Shown here: positions 12,721-23,890 of the stretch, piece by piece
Numbering within the stretch: the first letter of the stretch is position 1
Layout of the letters: every line of letters begins with the position of its first letter
DNA from: Glandiceps talaboti
Lineage: Eukaryota > Hemichordata > Enteropneusta > Spengelidae
Direction: 5' to 3'
Assembly: GCF_964340395.1 (NCBI RefSeq)
Contig: NC_135563.1
Span: forward strand, 10,336,075-10,400,074
Length of the DNA: 64,000 nucleotides
Notes under the pieces: generated by a model
What the model was told of the DNA's origin: nothing
The model's database searches: none
Seen by the model: the letters and a program-made list of their open reading frames with translations, nothing else
Made by a program: the position numbers and the translations under genes

Positions 12721-13651
12721 TATAAATCTGAAAGTGCTTACACAACTATAGTGTCTACATCAATGCTGCCATCACAGAAAGGATGTCGTCAGAATGACCT
12801 AGTCTCAGTTGGCAATGTCTACATATTGTGCTTGATTCACGTCAATTTTCTGATTTGTGTATCAATAAACACCACCATTTTAGGTTACACATAGCCATTG
12901 CTGCTGTGAACTTATGTGGACTGGAAACTAATTATAAGATCTTCTTGAAGACTCCTCAATAGCCCATTAGCGCTGGGCCTATAGTATGTCGATGAATGTA
13001 TAAAACTTGTCACTAACAACGTTTTTCTTTGTTTTCATTTCTTCATTAACTGATGCAGTATGTATGAGTGAATGGCAATGTATCGACGTATTGTATAATA
13101 AAAATGAAACTGGTATTGTAACTGATTTAAACGAAGGGTAAGCGAAAAGAAAACCCAAATAGATCAGAGGGTGTAATCTCAGTTTCTCAGTTTTAGAACG
13201 GGTGCAGTATACTTATTCTTTATCACTGAGTCTTTATGTGTGTCTCGCGTTACGTATTTTCCTATAAGATTATTTTTAATTCAATATGCGGTTTATTCTC
13301 TTCATCTTTAGATTAAGATTGAGATATACACAAAATTGTCCTCGTTATACCAAAATATTACTTCTTTTTATCGATGAGAGCAAAAGTAACCATATACATA
13401 CATAGGATTAGCATGGATCAATGGCACAGTGCGTCATCACCAGTAGCTACGTTCTTTACAAGAACGAATCCGTTGATCCAGAAACGCTTACGATCATCAT
13501 GAATATATTTGAATTTTACGGAGTCATAAATTAAGGTAAGACCGATAGAAAGTCAGTTTACTAAACTTATTGAGTGGGTAGAAAATTGGAAAATTCTATT
13601 CCATCTAATAATCGAAAAAACACGGAAATATGCAAAACAAATAACAGTTAC

Positions 13652-13728
13652 GTCACTTAAGTTTAAGTTGCCCCGGACATTCACCATTGTAATGTATTTC
13701 AGAGCGCACAAGAAAATACAACCGACGT
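13652..13728 (-). CDS. Gene 2 candidate exon e (unrecognised helical protein)
   Basis: This is the last exon of the best-supported part of Gene 2. Acceptor CAAATGCAG precedes base 13728 and a GTAACT donor follows 13652 on the minus strand. The frame is phase 1 to phase 0 and encodes about 25 residues after a split Asp codon, starting VGCIFLCALKYITMVNVRGN. The incoming phase matches the outgoing phase of the 15610-15696 exon exactly, and the joining codon becomes GAC. The intron between them is almost filled by a Harbinger-like element. No domain is recognised; the segment is hydrophobic and probably helical. Where the protein goes next (below 13.6 kb) is unclear. Confidence 0.45.
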
Positions 13729-13954
13729 CTGCATTTGAACAACGTGAACCTATATGACAAACAATCCAACGGTAGGCGCCGCAATCCACTACAAGTAAGA
13801 AAATGTCAACTTAGAATCGGCGTCATCCCAACTTTCAAATGTCAGTAATAATTATGTTATAATGTATAGTGGGTGATAGGTAATTGAGTTTTCTATACTT
13901 AGTACCGTCTGTTGTGGAAATGTGATAATCAAATGTAGCCAATATTATATCTTA

Positions 13955-15331
13955 GGGAGCGATCAGTTTTTACGGCCGGGGGGGGGGGGCAAATCAGAGG
14001 GGGTCACCTTAATTTGGGACTTACAGAAGGGGGGGTCATCATTTTTACGAAGTGAATAAAGGGAGGGTCACCTTGTTTTCTACTAAACAACATCATGAGC
14101 CACGCTCCTGTACTTAAATGTGAACATTTAATATCATAACTAGGCGAAAGTCCCTAAGCTCGCACAGCTGGGTAGATTCATTTGTGAGCGGCTGCCTCAC
14201 GATGATATCATTGATAGTGTTCTCACCATAGAGATTGCACTTCGTACATAGAACGTGCATGCATAGTCATTGTACCGCAATGCATCCTTGGGTAAAACCA
14301 CCAAAAAAGCATCGCATAGTATATAAGACACGCATGCGTACTAGTCATTGAACCACTATGCTGCCGCTTGCAAACGCTGTGCGAGCTATTAAACAAAAAA
14401 TGTATATGCATAAAAAACATAAACAAATAGCTATAAATATACATTCAAATATAACATAAACTCTGTCTCTTGATACATGATCCAATACATATGGTATGGC
14501 ATCACAACACTGAACCATGGCCACCTTTAAGCAACAGTTATTTGTTAGAAATGACTTCTTGCTATTACATGCCATGGGTTGCATTGTGTCATCTTGTGGT
14601 AGAAAAACTTGCTTGTGTAGCTGTACATGTAACACATAAGAAATGAAATACCTTAAGATTTACTGGCTCTAAAATCTGTTCCTTCATTGACCTGAACATG
14701 TGGAATTGTATCTACATTGAGTGACTGTATACTGCAAGTACAATTTTGTCAGCAGATCATAATATTACATTTCCTTGTTATTAGAATGTATTTATTTTCA
14801 AGGCTATCATGTTGCCAGCAATATACTGGACAACATAGCCAATAGTAAGTGAATTGAATTAGTAATCTAATTTAGAAACTGCTGTAGTACAGAAAACATT
14901 TTTATGACATTTTGTAATTTCAATTTTGAAACAAATGACATTTATCACATTTCATTATTCAAAACCTTTCAAAAATATTTTGGTTAAAATTAGCAGTGTG
15001 GTCAATGAATGGGGGGGGGGTTGAGTCAGTGCCAATTACGAACAGGACAAACAAGTGCCTTGATGAATGTGAAACAATGGATTTTGGTTAGAAATCTACC
15101 AGATACACTTAAAATTACTGAAAATGTAACATGTAAAATTAACTATGCAGTGTGCGGTATTATGCTTTGAGAATAGAGTGTCTTTTGCAAGAACAAAAAG
15201 AGTGTTTCTTGTCAACAGATGGGGGGGGGTTGGATTGTTCTGTGGATGAATTGCAGGGGGTCACTATTTTTAAGTACAACATGAACAAAAAGTCACCGGC
15301 CCACTCCCGGCCATAAAAACTGATCGCTCCC
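13955..15331. mobile_element. PIF/Harbinger-like non-autonomous DNA transposon
   Basis: Perfect ends: GGGAGCGATCAGTTTTTA at 13955 and its reverse complement ending at 15331, extending to about 25 bp with a single change plus a G-rich tail. Both ends are flanked by TTA (13952-13954 and 15332-15334). A 3-bp TWA target duplication and G-rich ends fit PIF/Harbinger (family knowledge). Subterminal GGGGGTCACC-type motifs recur at about 13998, 14033 and 14063, and again near 15255, as expected of transposase-binding repeats. Its ~1.38 kb holds only short open frames, so it is non-autonomous. It contains a 22-bp direct repeat (14261-14283 and 14341-14362, TAGTCATTG core) and poly-G runs. Confidence 0.75.
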
Positions 15332-15609
15332 TTATGTTACGAAAATATGTTATCTTATGCAATATTTATATAGAATACACATGGCATACTCTCTGAGCTG
15401 ACATGGCAACTACGCTGCCTTTAAATAATGAGGTCATGTCTAAATCTGTACTAAAGTAAAATAATCAATGAAGTGTGGTTGAATGGAGTGAATTGGATTC
15501 TTATAAATGAATTATACCACTATTAAAGATTTGCACTTACGTGTTAACCGTGTCAATCTATATAACAACCCTTCCCAGAAGCTGTAATAACCTCGTGATA
15601 AATGATTAC

Positions 15610-15696
15610 CTGAATGAAACACTGTGGACATTATATATTCGCTGAAATGTTCTGTTAATGTGTGTATCATCTTTTGTAACCATAGATAGTCGTATT
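15610..15696 (-). CDS. Gene 2 candidate exon d
   Basis: A strong pyrimidine-rich acceptor (TTACTTTTCAAATATCTATCAG) precedes base 15696 and a good donor (TTCAG then GTAATC) follows 15610. Phase 1 in, phase 1 out. It encodes 28 codons starting YDYLWLQKMIHTLTEHFSEY. Joined to exon c the split codon is GAA (Glu); joined to exon e it is GAC (Asp). The composition (aromatic, charged and hydrophobic residues evenly spaced) suggests amphipathic helices. Not assigned to a family. Confidence 0.5.
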
Positions 15697-15864
15697 CTGA
15701 TAGATATTTGAAAAGTAAAACGTCATTCATCGTTTGAATAATACGTTGCTAATGGCGTATTTTCTAATCAAAACAAGCCTACGTTTTAGGCATAGCATAA
15801 TACAAAGGTAGAAACCGAATATTACAATCAATATGATTGTGTTTCAGCGCTTTACAGATATCAC

Positions 15865-15961
15865 CCGCCACGTTTGCTAGAGTGTCAACGTAAACAGTTG
15901 GTAGAGCAAACAGTAATCCGATGTGTATTACAGCACAATGAAGAGAAGACTGTTTGAAATC
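15865..15961 (-). CDS. Gene 2 candidate exon c
   Basis: The minus-strand acceptor follows a (CGT)(TGT)-rich pyrimidine tract ending TTGTAAG; the donor is GGCGG then GTGATA. Phase 0 in, phase 1 out, 32 codons: DFKQSSLHCAVIHIGLLFAL and on. The alternative acceptor AAACAG (first base 15949) keeps the same frame, so the start is uncertain by four codons. A hydrophobic run (AVIHIGLLFALP) could be a buried helix. Later GT sites would give a stop when joined to exon d, which favours this donor. The AAC/ACG trinucleotide run at 15963-15990 forms its pyrimidine tract. Confidence 0.45.
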
Positions 15962-16379
15962 CTTACAACAACAACAACGACGACGACGATGTAATGTAGT
16001 TTTCCAAGGAAAGGTCTTATATTTCCCCAGTGATTGAGTCAAGCACAGTCACGGTTTTTTTTATGTCTAAAACAGTATGACTGTAAGACTTTCAGTACAT
16101 GTAAATCCATAAATTTTTGCAGGGTATGCATGGTTTGGCCTTACGGGGGTCTTGGGTCATTAAAATGTAGATGCACCATTTATATCCGTGAATGTAAATA
16201 CATAGAAAAAATCGATTTGTGCATCTTATAACGTAACATAGATTCTACGGACTCCCAACGGTGTTTTAATTTCCTCTTAAGAATAAATGTTTCATTTCAC
16301 TGCTATCTGATATTCTAACCTGGAGTCTGCTGTTTTCATCAAATGGATGTTATATCCTACTAACATTTCATCTGATTAC

Positions 16380-16553
16380 AAGCAATGCATCCAACACCGT
16401 GATGAAAGGATTCTGATTGATATAAGAATTCAAACAACACATTATTCGTGATATACAATCAACCGAGCTGCAATCGCGGTATATCGTAGTAAATCCCGAC
16501 AAAATATCAAACGTATGAAAAGTTATTTTGAGTGCCAGTAGGTGGGGCAGCAA
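16380..16553 (-). CDS. Gene 2 candidate exon b
   Basis: Acceptor TCTTTATCGCCATCAG precedes base 16553 and the GTAATC donor follows 16380. Exactly 58 codons, phase 0 to 0, beginning LLPHLLALKITFHTFDILSG and ending ITVLDALL. It fits exon a (ends phase 0) and exon c (starts phase 0). The repeated Leu-rich helical pattern resembles ARM/HEAT-type solenoids, but no signature residues prove that. This is one of the most protein-like segments in the window. Confidence 0.5.
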
Positions 16554-16599
16554 CTGATGGCGATAAAGACAAGACCCACGCACATCCTACTCTAGACTA

Positions 16600-17535
16600 A
16601 CCACCCCAATAAACAGTTAAGAGCATCATCGTATTTATGTGAAGTAAAAGAGTACACTGTACTATGAAATATTCAACAAAGTCTGAAATCACCACGGGTA
16701 ATTCTCTTACAAGACTTTAAGTGTATGGTAAAAATATTAGAAACTCTGGCCTGGCAAAAATTTGTATTCAATTTACAAAGGTTTATAACTAGACCATTTG
16801 CATGTAAGCCCAGGACTAGAATTAGCATGACATTACCTATATAATCGGCAAAATATAATTTAGATTAGAGTGTTGCATTACATCAGTACAAATGGCTTTT
16901 TTTCTTGAAATACATGTGTCAAATGTGTATTATAGCTGAAATCATGAAGTGGTTCCACGTGTTAGCTGCTGTCTTAATTGCTCCATAAATACAATGTCAC
17001 CTTTTTTTACCTGTTTGTCGTTACCTATCAAATTGTAACTATTTTATTCATTGCTTAGACTTTAGCCTCCAACTCGCACGTACTTGCATCAATTCATATA
17101 GAAGCTCTGATATGCGGAGACGTTACTTTAAAACTTGCCAAAACAGATTCGTATTGTATTGACCATGTGCTTGTCCTTTACGTTTGCCATGGCATGTCGT
17201 AAAATCAGTTATTCGTAACAGTAATTTCATCACTATATTACATGATGCTGTATCGGACAACCTTGACCTTGACCAATGTCATATGTCAGATTTCTTTTAA
17301 TTCGTTCAGAAAGGTAACAACAGATAACGTGACCCACAGCATAGATCCAGCAGTGGTCCAGAAATGAGATTAACATAGATACAGTGTGGTCCAACGATTG
17401 TATTTACAAAAATCACTAACGCAAAGTGTTCATTTATATTCATAGGCTGCTAAACAATAGTTTGTTTGTATTAAGCATTTTCTTAAGAATTATTTATATA
17501 GATATAATGCGGTATATATTGTGATGATAACAAAA
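16600..17535. other. intron sequence
   Basis: AT-rich DNA without recognised elements, apart from a short TTGACCTTGACC fragment near 17262-17273 that is related to the ~250-bp repeat family. Confidence 0.5.
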
Positions 17536-17539
17536 CCTA

Positions 17540-17720
17540 GCTGTCCCTAAAAGCTTGTTAATGTAGCTTTTAATTGTAACAAGCCATTTGGATAATTAAT
17601 GATGATTGGTTAATAGGCAATATATTAAAATTGGTAAGCTTCAAATTGAATGTATACACGGTACATTTATAGATGATAACAAAGTGCATGTCGATGTGGG
17701 TTTTAGTTTTAATAAGACAA
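17540..17720 (+). repeat. single ~150-bp family monomer
   Basis: Reads AAGCTTGTTAATGTAGCTTT, GGATAATTAATG, TTAATAGGC, AAGCTTCAAATTGAATG and then GATAACAAAGTGCATGTC. These are the same blocks, in the same order, as the tandem monomers at 46.76-47.60 kb. It lies within a Gene 2 intron. Confidence 0.6.
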
Positions 17721-17920
17721 TCTGATTTACCCATTAATGGAAAAAATATGTCCCATTAGCTCAAAACTACTATCAAAAGTCGTGTTTGATTGTCATTATA
17801 GAAGGCATTGAATCAATGTACATCTGATTACAAAGAGTCCACGATTCCGACAACGGTTCACTTGGTTTAGTTACCTTAGGTTAGTATATTTCACTCGAAT
17901 ACATGTAAATGAACCGTACA

Positions 17921-18215
17921 CTCTAAAGATTTTGACGCTTCGGACGCGTCCCATGTGTTCAGTTTAGCTTCGTGTGTGTCCGAACATAAAACACTTACTT
18001 TGTGTTCAAAAACTGCAACAGTGTTCTGATGCGTCAACAGTGTTCTAGTTCATAAGATTTTGAACATATGTTATGGGTTCAAAAATAAAAACACTGTGTT
18101 CTAAATCTGAACACATACGTTCTAGTATTTATATTGAACACATATACTGCGTTCAAAATCTGTTACAATTAACTGTTCTAACATGTGTTCAGGAACTGAA
18201 CACATTACTTTAGAG
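17921..18215. mobile_element. short element with CTCTAAAG/CTTTAGAG ends, rich in GAACA/TGTTC
   Basis: CTCTAAAG (17921-17928) and CTTTAGAG (18208-18215) are exact inverted ends about 295 bp apart. Between them the motifs GTGTTC/GAACAC recur a dozen or more times in both orientations. No target duplication is obvious. A perfect palindrome GCAGCAGCTGCTGC abuts it at 18215-18228. I infer a MITE-like or palindromic minisatellite element. Confidence 0.5.
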
Positions 18216-18363
18216 CAGCAGCTGCTGCAAACCTTCCCAGAGAACTGAGTAATATCCTAATCCACGGAAGATTACCACCTGACAGTCCAGATTGAAAAGA
18301 TTAATAAATCAAGGCAAAAAACACTGTCTTTAAATTTGGGTTACGATGATCAATGATACATAC

Positions 18364-18493
18364 TTTGTCGTAGCATGGGAAAAACGTGTTTATGACACTC
18401 AATATAAAGGAGTTTACAGCAGAACCGTTTATTTCTGGATCGTAATTGTTTGATAAGTTGGTATCTTCGTATGGTTCAATATAGCTTAGTGGT
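18364..18493 (-). CDS. Gene 2 candidate exon a
   Basis: Acceptor TATATACTCTTAG precedes base 18493 and donor GACAAA then GTATGT follows 18364. Phase 2 in, phase 0 out; 43 codons after the split codon, opening PLSYIEPYEDTNLSNNYDPE and closing with a hydrophobic FILSVINTFFPCYDK. It joins in phase to exon b. The first half is acidic and polar with possible N-glycosylation sequons (NLS, NGS); the second half is hydrophobic. Protein family not recognised. Confidence 0.5.
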
Positions 18494-18987
18494 CTAAGAG
18501 TATATACATATGAACATAACAAAAACATGAACCCCACGTTCAAAAAATTACAAAACGTCCGCGTGGGTAAAAAAAAATGATGTCAGGAATTAAAAGGGAC
18601 CCGAGTCTGAGATTCAAAGGTAAAGTCTCTGTTTCATCGCTGCCATCAAGTTGATATCAGTTTTAATGGAGCATTGGTTTTTCTCACTACTAAAGTGAAT
18701 AGATTAATTCCTATGCTTGGATCTAATTGGTAGAACTGAAGACCTGACATCGCAAAGACTAAACTGGTGCTCTGGAACCAACATTACCTGGACTAAAGTC
18801 AAATCCACAGGGACATGCAATTTAGCGTGGGACCGCAGACCGCATACTGGTTACATCCGTAATATCTGTGTGGCCAATTTCTCTGAAACCCGATACATTT
18901 ATATGAGAACATGGACATATATATGAATTATCTTAACATCATATCATTTTTGACAGAAAGACGGCCATATGCAGAGATATCGTGTCC

Positions 18988-18988
<1 letters not shown>

Positions 18989-19018
<30 letters not shown>
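18989..19018 (-). repeat. (CAGA)n microsatellite with GTGGACA-type flank
   Basis: On the minus strand it reads (GTCT)n then GTGGACACGATATCTC. This matches GTGGACATAATATCTC after the (TGTC)n block at 46631-46650, so it is a third member of that repeat family, in reverse orientation. Confidence 0.7.
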
Positions 19019-19091
19019 CTGAACCAATCGCATGGCGTATTAAAAGAGTGTATTTCCTTCGAATGACATGAAAGTAGTGGCAGTTGTAGCC

Positions 19092-19133
19092 GTGGTGGTG
19101 GTGGTGGTGGTGGTGGTGGTGGTGGTGGTGGCG
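19092..19133. repeat. (GTG)n microsatellite
   Basis: About 13 GTG units, giving poly-Val/poly-Thr artefact ORFs. It lies just beyond the donor of the 19142-19286 candidate exon. Confidence 0.95.
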
Positions 19134-19141
19134 GTAGCTAC

Positions 19142-19286
19142 GTCGATGTTGGTGGTAACGGCGAGGGGATCGTCCAAATTCGTGGTCAATTCATTAATAA
19201 AAGACGAGATTATGACGCTTGTTGTGTACATCCAGCTCCGGAATCGGTAAGTACCGTCATCCAACAATTTGGCAACAACTATATGA
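19142..19286 (-). CDS. isolated candidate exon (Gene 2 strand)
   Basis: A long pyrimidine-rich acceptor (TTGGTTTTGTTGGAACAG) precedes base 19286 and GTAGCT follows 19142. Phase 2 in, phase 0 out, 48 codons containing HIVVAKLLDDGTYRFRSWMY and a later SFINELTTNL. Phase does not match exon a directly (0 against 2), so either an intermediate exon is missing or a different donor is used. Family unknown. Confidence 0.35.
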
Positions 19287-20618
19287 CTGTTCCAACAAAA
19301 CCAACAATAAAGAAACATAATAAGGTTTCATTTCCAAATGAAAAGACACAAGCCTTCAACAGTTTCATTCAAAGATACATCACATGTAAATTAGATTATT
19401 TTTTCCCTCAAAGGTGCTTGCATTGACCTCTTGTATCGCATTGGTCTTATCTTGATATGAAAAAATAGAAAACTAATTTTATTGTAGATACCTCAAAATG
19501 ACCGTAAAAACCTTGGCTAAAGTTAATACCGAGGCTTATTATATCTTGGCAATGTAAGTTTGTTTCCAGATGGTGCAATATCGTACCCTGATATTGGTGA
19601 GAGGAGAATACTGGTACTCATCATTAGGTCATTATACCGTAATATGATAGAAAGTCTGATTTTCAAATGTCATAGTTTACACACTAATATGTGTATGTTG
19701 TTGTTTTGGAAGAGTAAGCACGACTCTGATAAGATCACATGACCAAAATGACATTTGAAAGATTAAGAACTCGTTTTTTAGAGTATGGGTAAATACATTA
19801 GGGAGTACACTTTCTTGTTTTACGATGCATAATCTGCAAAAATTCGTTTATATTACTTTAAAATACGAAGTGCAAACTTTACCGAGAGACACTGCTACTT
19901 CTTTGCAGACAGAAAAGTGGAGTCAGTATCAGTAATGTGATTAATATGAAAACTTTGTCGATCTCTTACAGTGTTATTAAAGACAACAGAAAGGGTGGGG
20001 GGTATAAAAAAACCTAAGTGGTATTGTCGTCTATCAATCATCTTTGGCATTTAGATGGATTTACATATAACGTCAATTTGCCAGACCTAAACACACATTC
20101 ACAATTTATATCCCAGAGTCAAACAATTTTTTTTTTTAAATACCCAACAAGTTAAGAATGATACTGTTTAAAGTTTTGTACTAAGTTAACTTTGATTATT
20201 GCTGACATCAGTTGTTAACTAGCTAGCTAGCAAGTCATCATAACACATACATGCTACACAACCTCGACACTGCCAGCTAGATATTTATGATTATTCATAT
20301 TTCGAAAGTTGCTTGTTAGATTATATCAATTTAATTTGTTATTGCTTGCCTAGCCTCTTTACGGCGGTATTGTGTTACTCTGTTTGTTCTCGCATCCACA
20401 CACGACGACAGTTATTGGAGACTGTCATTCAACGCCGTAAACAGACCAATGCTTGTCAAACTCAGAATTGAAAAAGACAGCTGCAGTTTGAGTTGTAACC
20501 AAATGTGGACTTAGTATGCATGTCCACTGATGATATTATATGTCTGTTGAAGCGTATGTTTCAACTGAAATAACGAGTTTCAAATATAATTTTGATCAAA
20601 GGAGTCTAGACGAGCCTT

Positions 20619-20655
20619 GGTTACTCTTTCAAGAGTTACTCTGTCAAGAGTAACC
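20619..20655. repeat. perfect 10-bp stem hairpin
   Basis: GGTTACTCTT (20619-20628) and AAGAGTAACC (20646-20655) are exact inverted copies, with an extra CAAGAGTTACTCTG inside. Confidence 0.7.
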
Positions 20656-20760
20656 CAAACGAGTAAATTGACATAAAGTTACGTGACAAACGATATCAAT
20701 CACGTATACATCCAATGAGATTCATCAGTTCGGTTTCATGATATAAATAAAGGTTATTTT

Positions 20761-21490
20761 ATCATGTGCAGGAAATGTTACCTTGTCCTAATAATTCGTG
20801 TAGACTCGATCGACTTCTTCAGTGGACTGAATGTTTTAGCCACATCACGTGGTTATTGACCATTGTTTCGGAATTGAGGACCCGATCGTATGCGTGTGAC
20901 AGCTGCAACACCCCCCCCCCCCGCATCTTGGTTCATTGTCGGGTTATCCTTTCGTATAAAAATTGCCTCCCACCACTTCTTGTGTAGTCCCTAGTCTTTT
21001 TGTGCATTATTTGGTACACATCATTATCTACATGGTATTTGATGTCCCCGGCTAAATAAATGTTTTACCACAGTGATGTCATGGGCTTTTCCATAAGTGA
21101 ATTCCTGTGTTTTTCTACCGTGGGTTTTTTAGTTGTCTCCCACTTTCTTCAATGTAAGAAACATTGCAGCTGATGTAGATGACCCCCACACACCTGTTCC
21201 GTGGGGTGCTTGTCTTTGTGAGCACTGCCAAGTTCTTGATTGTGGAGCTAGGCTTTGACAATAAGTGAATGTTGTGTTTTTCATAAATCCAGCCTAATTA
21301 TTAACTAAGACCGTGGGCATAGGGGAGAATAACCATGCAAGTGCTGAAGTGGATTTCGATCTCTTCCTACTCGTGTTGTTACCACGTAACACCATTTACA
21401 CCTAGCGAAGCATTCAGTCCACTGATATGAAGAGGTCAATCGAGTCTAGACTTGGACAAGGCAAGGTAACATTTCCTGCTTGTGATATTA
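20761..21490 (-). mobile_element. Penelope-like element relic with inverted end repeats
   Basis: The sequence at 20761-20833 (containing GCAGGAAATGTTACCTTG and CAGTGGACTGAATG) recurs inverted at 21411-21490 with a few indels. Between them, the minus strand around 21190-21115 reads GVIYISCNVSYIEESGRQLK. This resembles the YIGETGRQLK box of GIY-YIG endonucleases at the C terminus of Penelope-like elements. A weaker stretch, NIYLAGDIKYHV, could correspond to the NxPGH region. Stops and frame breaks make it a pseudogene. A poly-C run at 20910-20922 lies inside. A DNA transposon with ~70-bp TIRs is the alternative. Confidence 0.5.
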
Positions 21491-21606
21491 CGTAAGGAAT
21501 GCTATCGAAGTCAAAACAAAACTCCACCATGTTTACAGTTTGTCTAAAGTTCGAGTATTGTGAAAACACAATTCTTAATCATTGGCGGATGTATAGAAGT
21601 CACTAT

Positions 21607-21807
21607 GAAGGTGCCAGAAAGTCTACATCTTATCGCTTGGTATTCCGATGCCTCATGTCTCACACTCGCTACTCAAGGATCCACACAATAGGACTGCTGC
21701 GCACTAAAGTCCATATGGCAGTCTTGTTGTGTGCGCCTGTGCGCTCCAAGTGCGATATTTATCAGAACTGATAGGACGTGATAAGACGTAGACTCTGAGG
21801 CTCCTTC
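21607..21807. repeat. ~200-bp imperfect palindrome
   Basis: GAAGGTGCCAGAAAGTCTAC at 21607 pairs with the reverse complement of the segment ending at 21807 (GAAGGAGCCTCAGAGTCTAC). Nearer the centre CACACAATAGGACTGC pairs with GGCAGTCTTGTTGTGTG. It is probably a fold-back element. The two opposed ORFs it produces are mirror artefacts. Confidence 0.6.
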
Positions 21808-21859
21808 ACACAATCTTTTAATAGTACGCCATTGATAAACGCATATACTAGGATACTGC

Positions 21860-23750
21860 AATCTCCAAATTAGAGATACATAGAGGTAATCGTGTTTAGC
21901 ACTCTGAACAAACCTAAATGCACTCGTGCCTTACATATGCATGTTTCCTAATATAGCTTCAAACACCGTATTATCCTTCGTAATATACCCAAGAACCAAA
22001 AGCGAATGTAGCCGATGATGCAGTGTTGGTGATATTACTCATTTCCATGAGGTCAGTCAATTTTACAGTATATATTTTTTTAAAAAGCAAACAACGCTTT
22101 TGGTTGCTCATGGTAACCTATTGTGAAAGTACATAACTCATATTAGTACGTTCACATATTTAATATGTATATGGCAAACCTGAATGAATGTTACCTTTTT
22201 AATGTGCCAGTGACGCTCATTGTTATATACCTGAACTGTCATTTCATTGTACACTGTATGTAGTGGATAACAGCTAATCAAAACGTCACAGGATATCATA
22301 TTTCTTTATAAAATGTGTATATGGATTACATTACTTTAGTTGATCATATTTTCTTCAGTTATCGTCAGCCATTACTCTTCATTTAGATCGAACTATAATA
22401 ATTTCAGAACCGTTAGTGATGACGTCATTGATAAGTTCAAATATACGATTCCAATTCAATGTTGAACATCCTCGAAGAAGGAAGGGTGTAGAATGTATTT
22501 GATTAGTTGTGTCGAAATAGTAAATTCTAACATATTATGCACTAATTTTCATACACAGGTCGTATTAGTTACATCTTTTATCAGTCCATTGCTGATGGGA
22601 GAAAGAGAACAAGTAATTTAATAGACGTGATGTAGCGTGAGAGGTATCTATTCATATTAAAACAGTATGCTGCATTTGTAGAACTGTTGCAATCAACGTC
22701 TCCAGGCAATAAACCTCTCCACGTGTTACATTCAGCTATTTAAATAGTTTTACAACTATCAACAAATACAAGAGATAGATGAAGATATACGATATACTAT
22801 GTCGTTGTTGAGTCGTACGTGTAATTGTACAGTTTTATTTACTCTACGGATAATAAATCAACTGACAGTGACATGTTACTATGTTTCTTATATCACATTC
22901 AACGTCTTCTTGAAATCACTCTACTTTACTCAAAATCAGTGACCTTAGAATTGTTTGAGAGTGTAAGTATACATTATTAAGTCAGGCACGGCCTTCCCTT
23001 TAGACATCTTTTACATTCAATTAAGGTGTCAGGTAAAGGATATCCTCTTCCATTCATTAATGACATCCAAGGAAGAATTATCCACTCTCTGCATATCAAG
23101 GAGGTAACAGGAACATCATGAACACGATATCATGTCTTACAAGTTACTTGATAGGTTTTGTTCAAATTCATCCTATACTAGAGGCTAAATGAGCAAAACA
23201 TGGCATAGTGATAACAGAATAAATTCTCATATTCATTTTCACACATTCTGATAAGTTGATTCGACAATGAAAATGCCAACAGACTCCTGTATCCTGAGTA
23301 TAAATGAATGTTTCCTTATGCGACTTCCTTTTATGGTCTAATTGTCCACTGTAGATTTATTTGTGATTAATGGGGTTAGTATGGCATTTTTCCGACGTCA
23401 GAGCGTCGCAAGAGATGTTGTCATCCTATTAAAAATATATACAATGTTGATATATGTGCAGTTCATTTCTCATAATGGCAAATTAATTCCCTTCGATATT
23501 GTATCTTGGCAGGTTAGAGCACATACAATGTCATCAGCCCGGCGTTTGGGACAGCTTGTTTCCCTTTAGGGGCCTCTCGTGGCTAATTAGAAAACTATCA
23601 TGATTAGGGTTTTAAATTGGTAAATCAGTGTTTGAAATGTCACGTGTTTATCATCAAACGCCGAGTGCAACATTTGTATTTGTTATTGTAAGTTTAAAGG
23701 TTCACAGATATCAGATATCAAGTCATTTATATACCCCAATGATGTAAGAG
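21860..23750. other. intron sequence, nothing recognised
   Basis: AT-rich unique DNA with only short open frames. Confidence 0.5.
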
Positions 23751-23760
23751 TTTAAAGTAC

Positions 23761-23890
23761 TTTAACACTAGTACTGTGCTTAACAATTCTGTTTAAAATA
23801 TCGGGGGAAATGTGAGAAGTTATTTGAACTTCAAATGACAGAAATATAGGCAATCTATTCTTTGGTTGACTCTCGATGAAAGATTGAAGT
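23761..23890 (-). CDS. isolated candidate exon (Gene 2 strand)
   Basis: Acceptor ATATTTTACATTTGTAG precedes base 23890; GTACTT follows 23761. Phase 2 in, phase 0 out, 43 codons starting LQSFIESQPKNRLPIFLSFE. It looks like folded protein, but no family signature is seen. Orientation and position would place it upstream of exon a in Gene 2. Confidence 0.35.

Noticed and set aside
14223-14635. Two overlapping minus-strand ORFs of 73 and 96 codons
   Set aside because: Inside the Harbinger-like element but with no transposase motifs; low-complexity hydrophobic reading of AT-rich DNA.
21499-21861. Opposed ORFs of 90 and 62 codons
   Set aside because: Mirror products of the imperfect palindrome.
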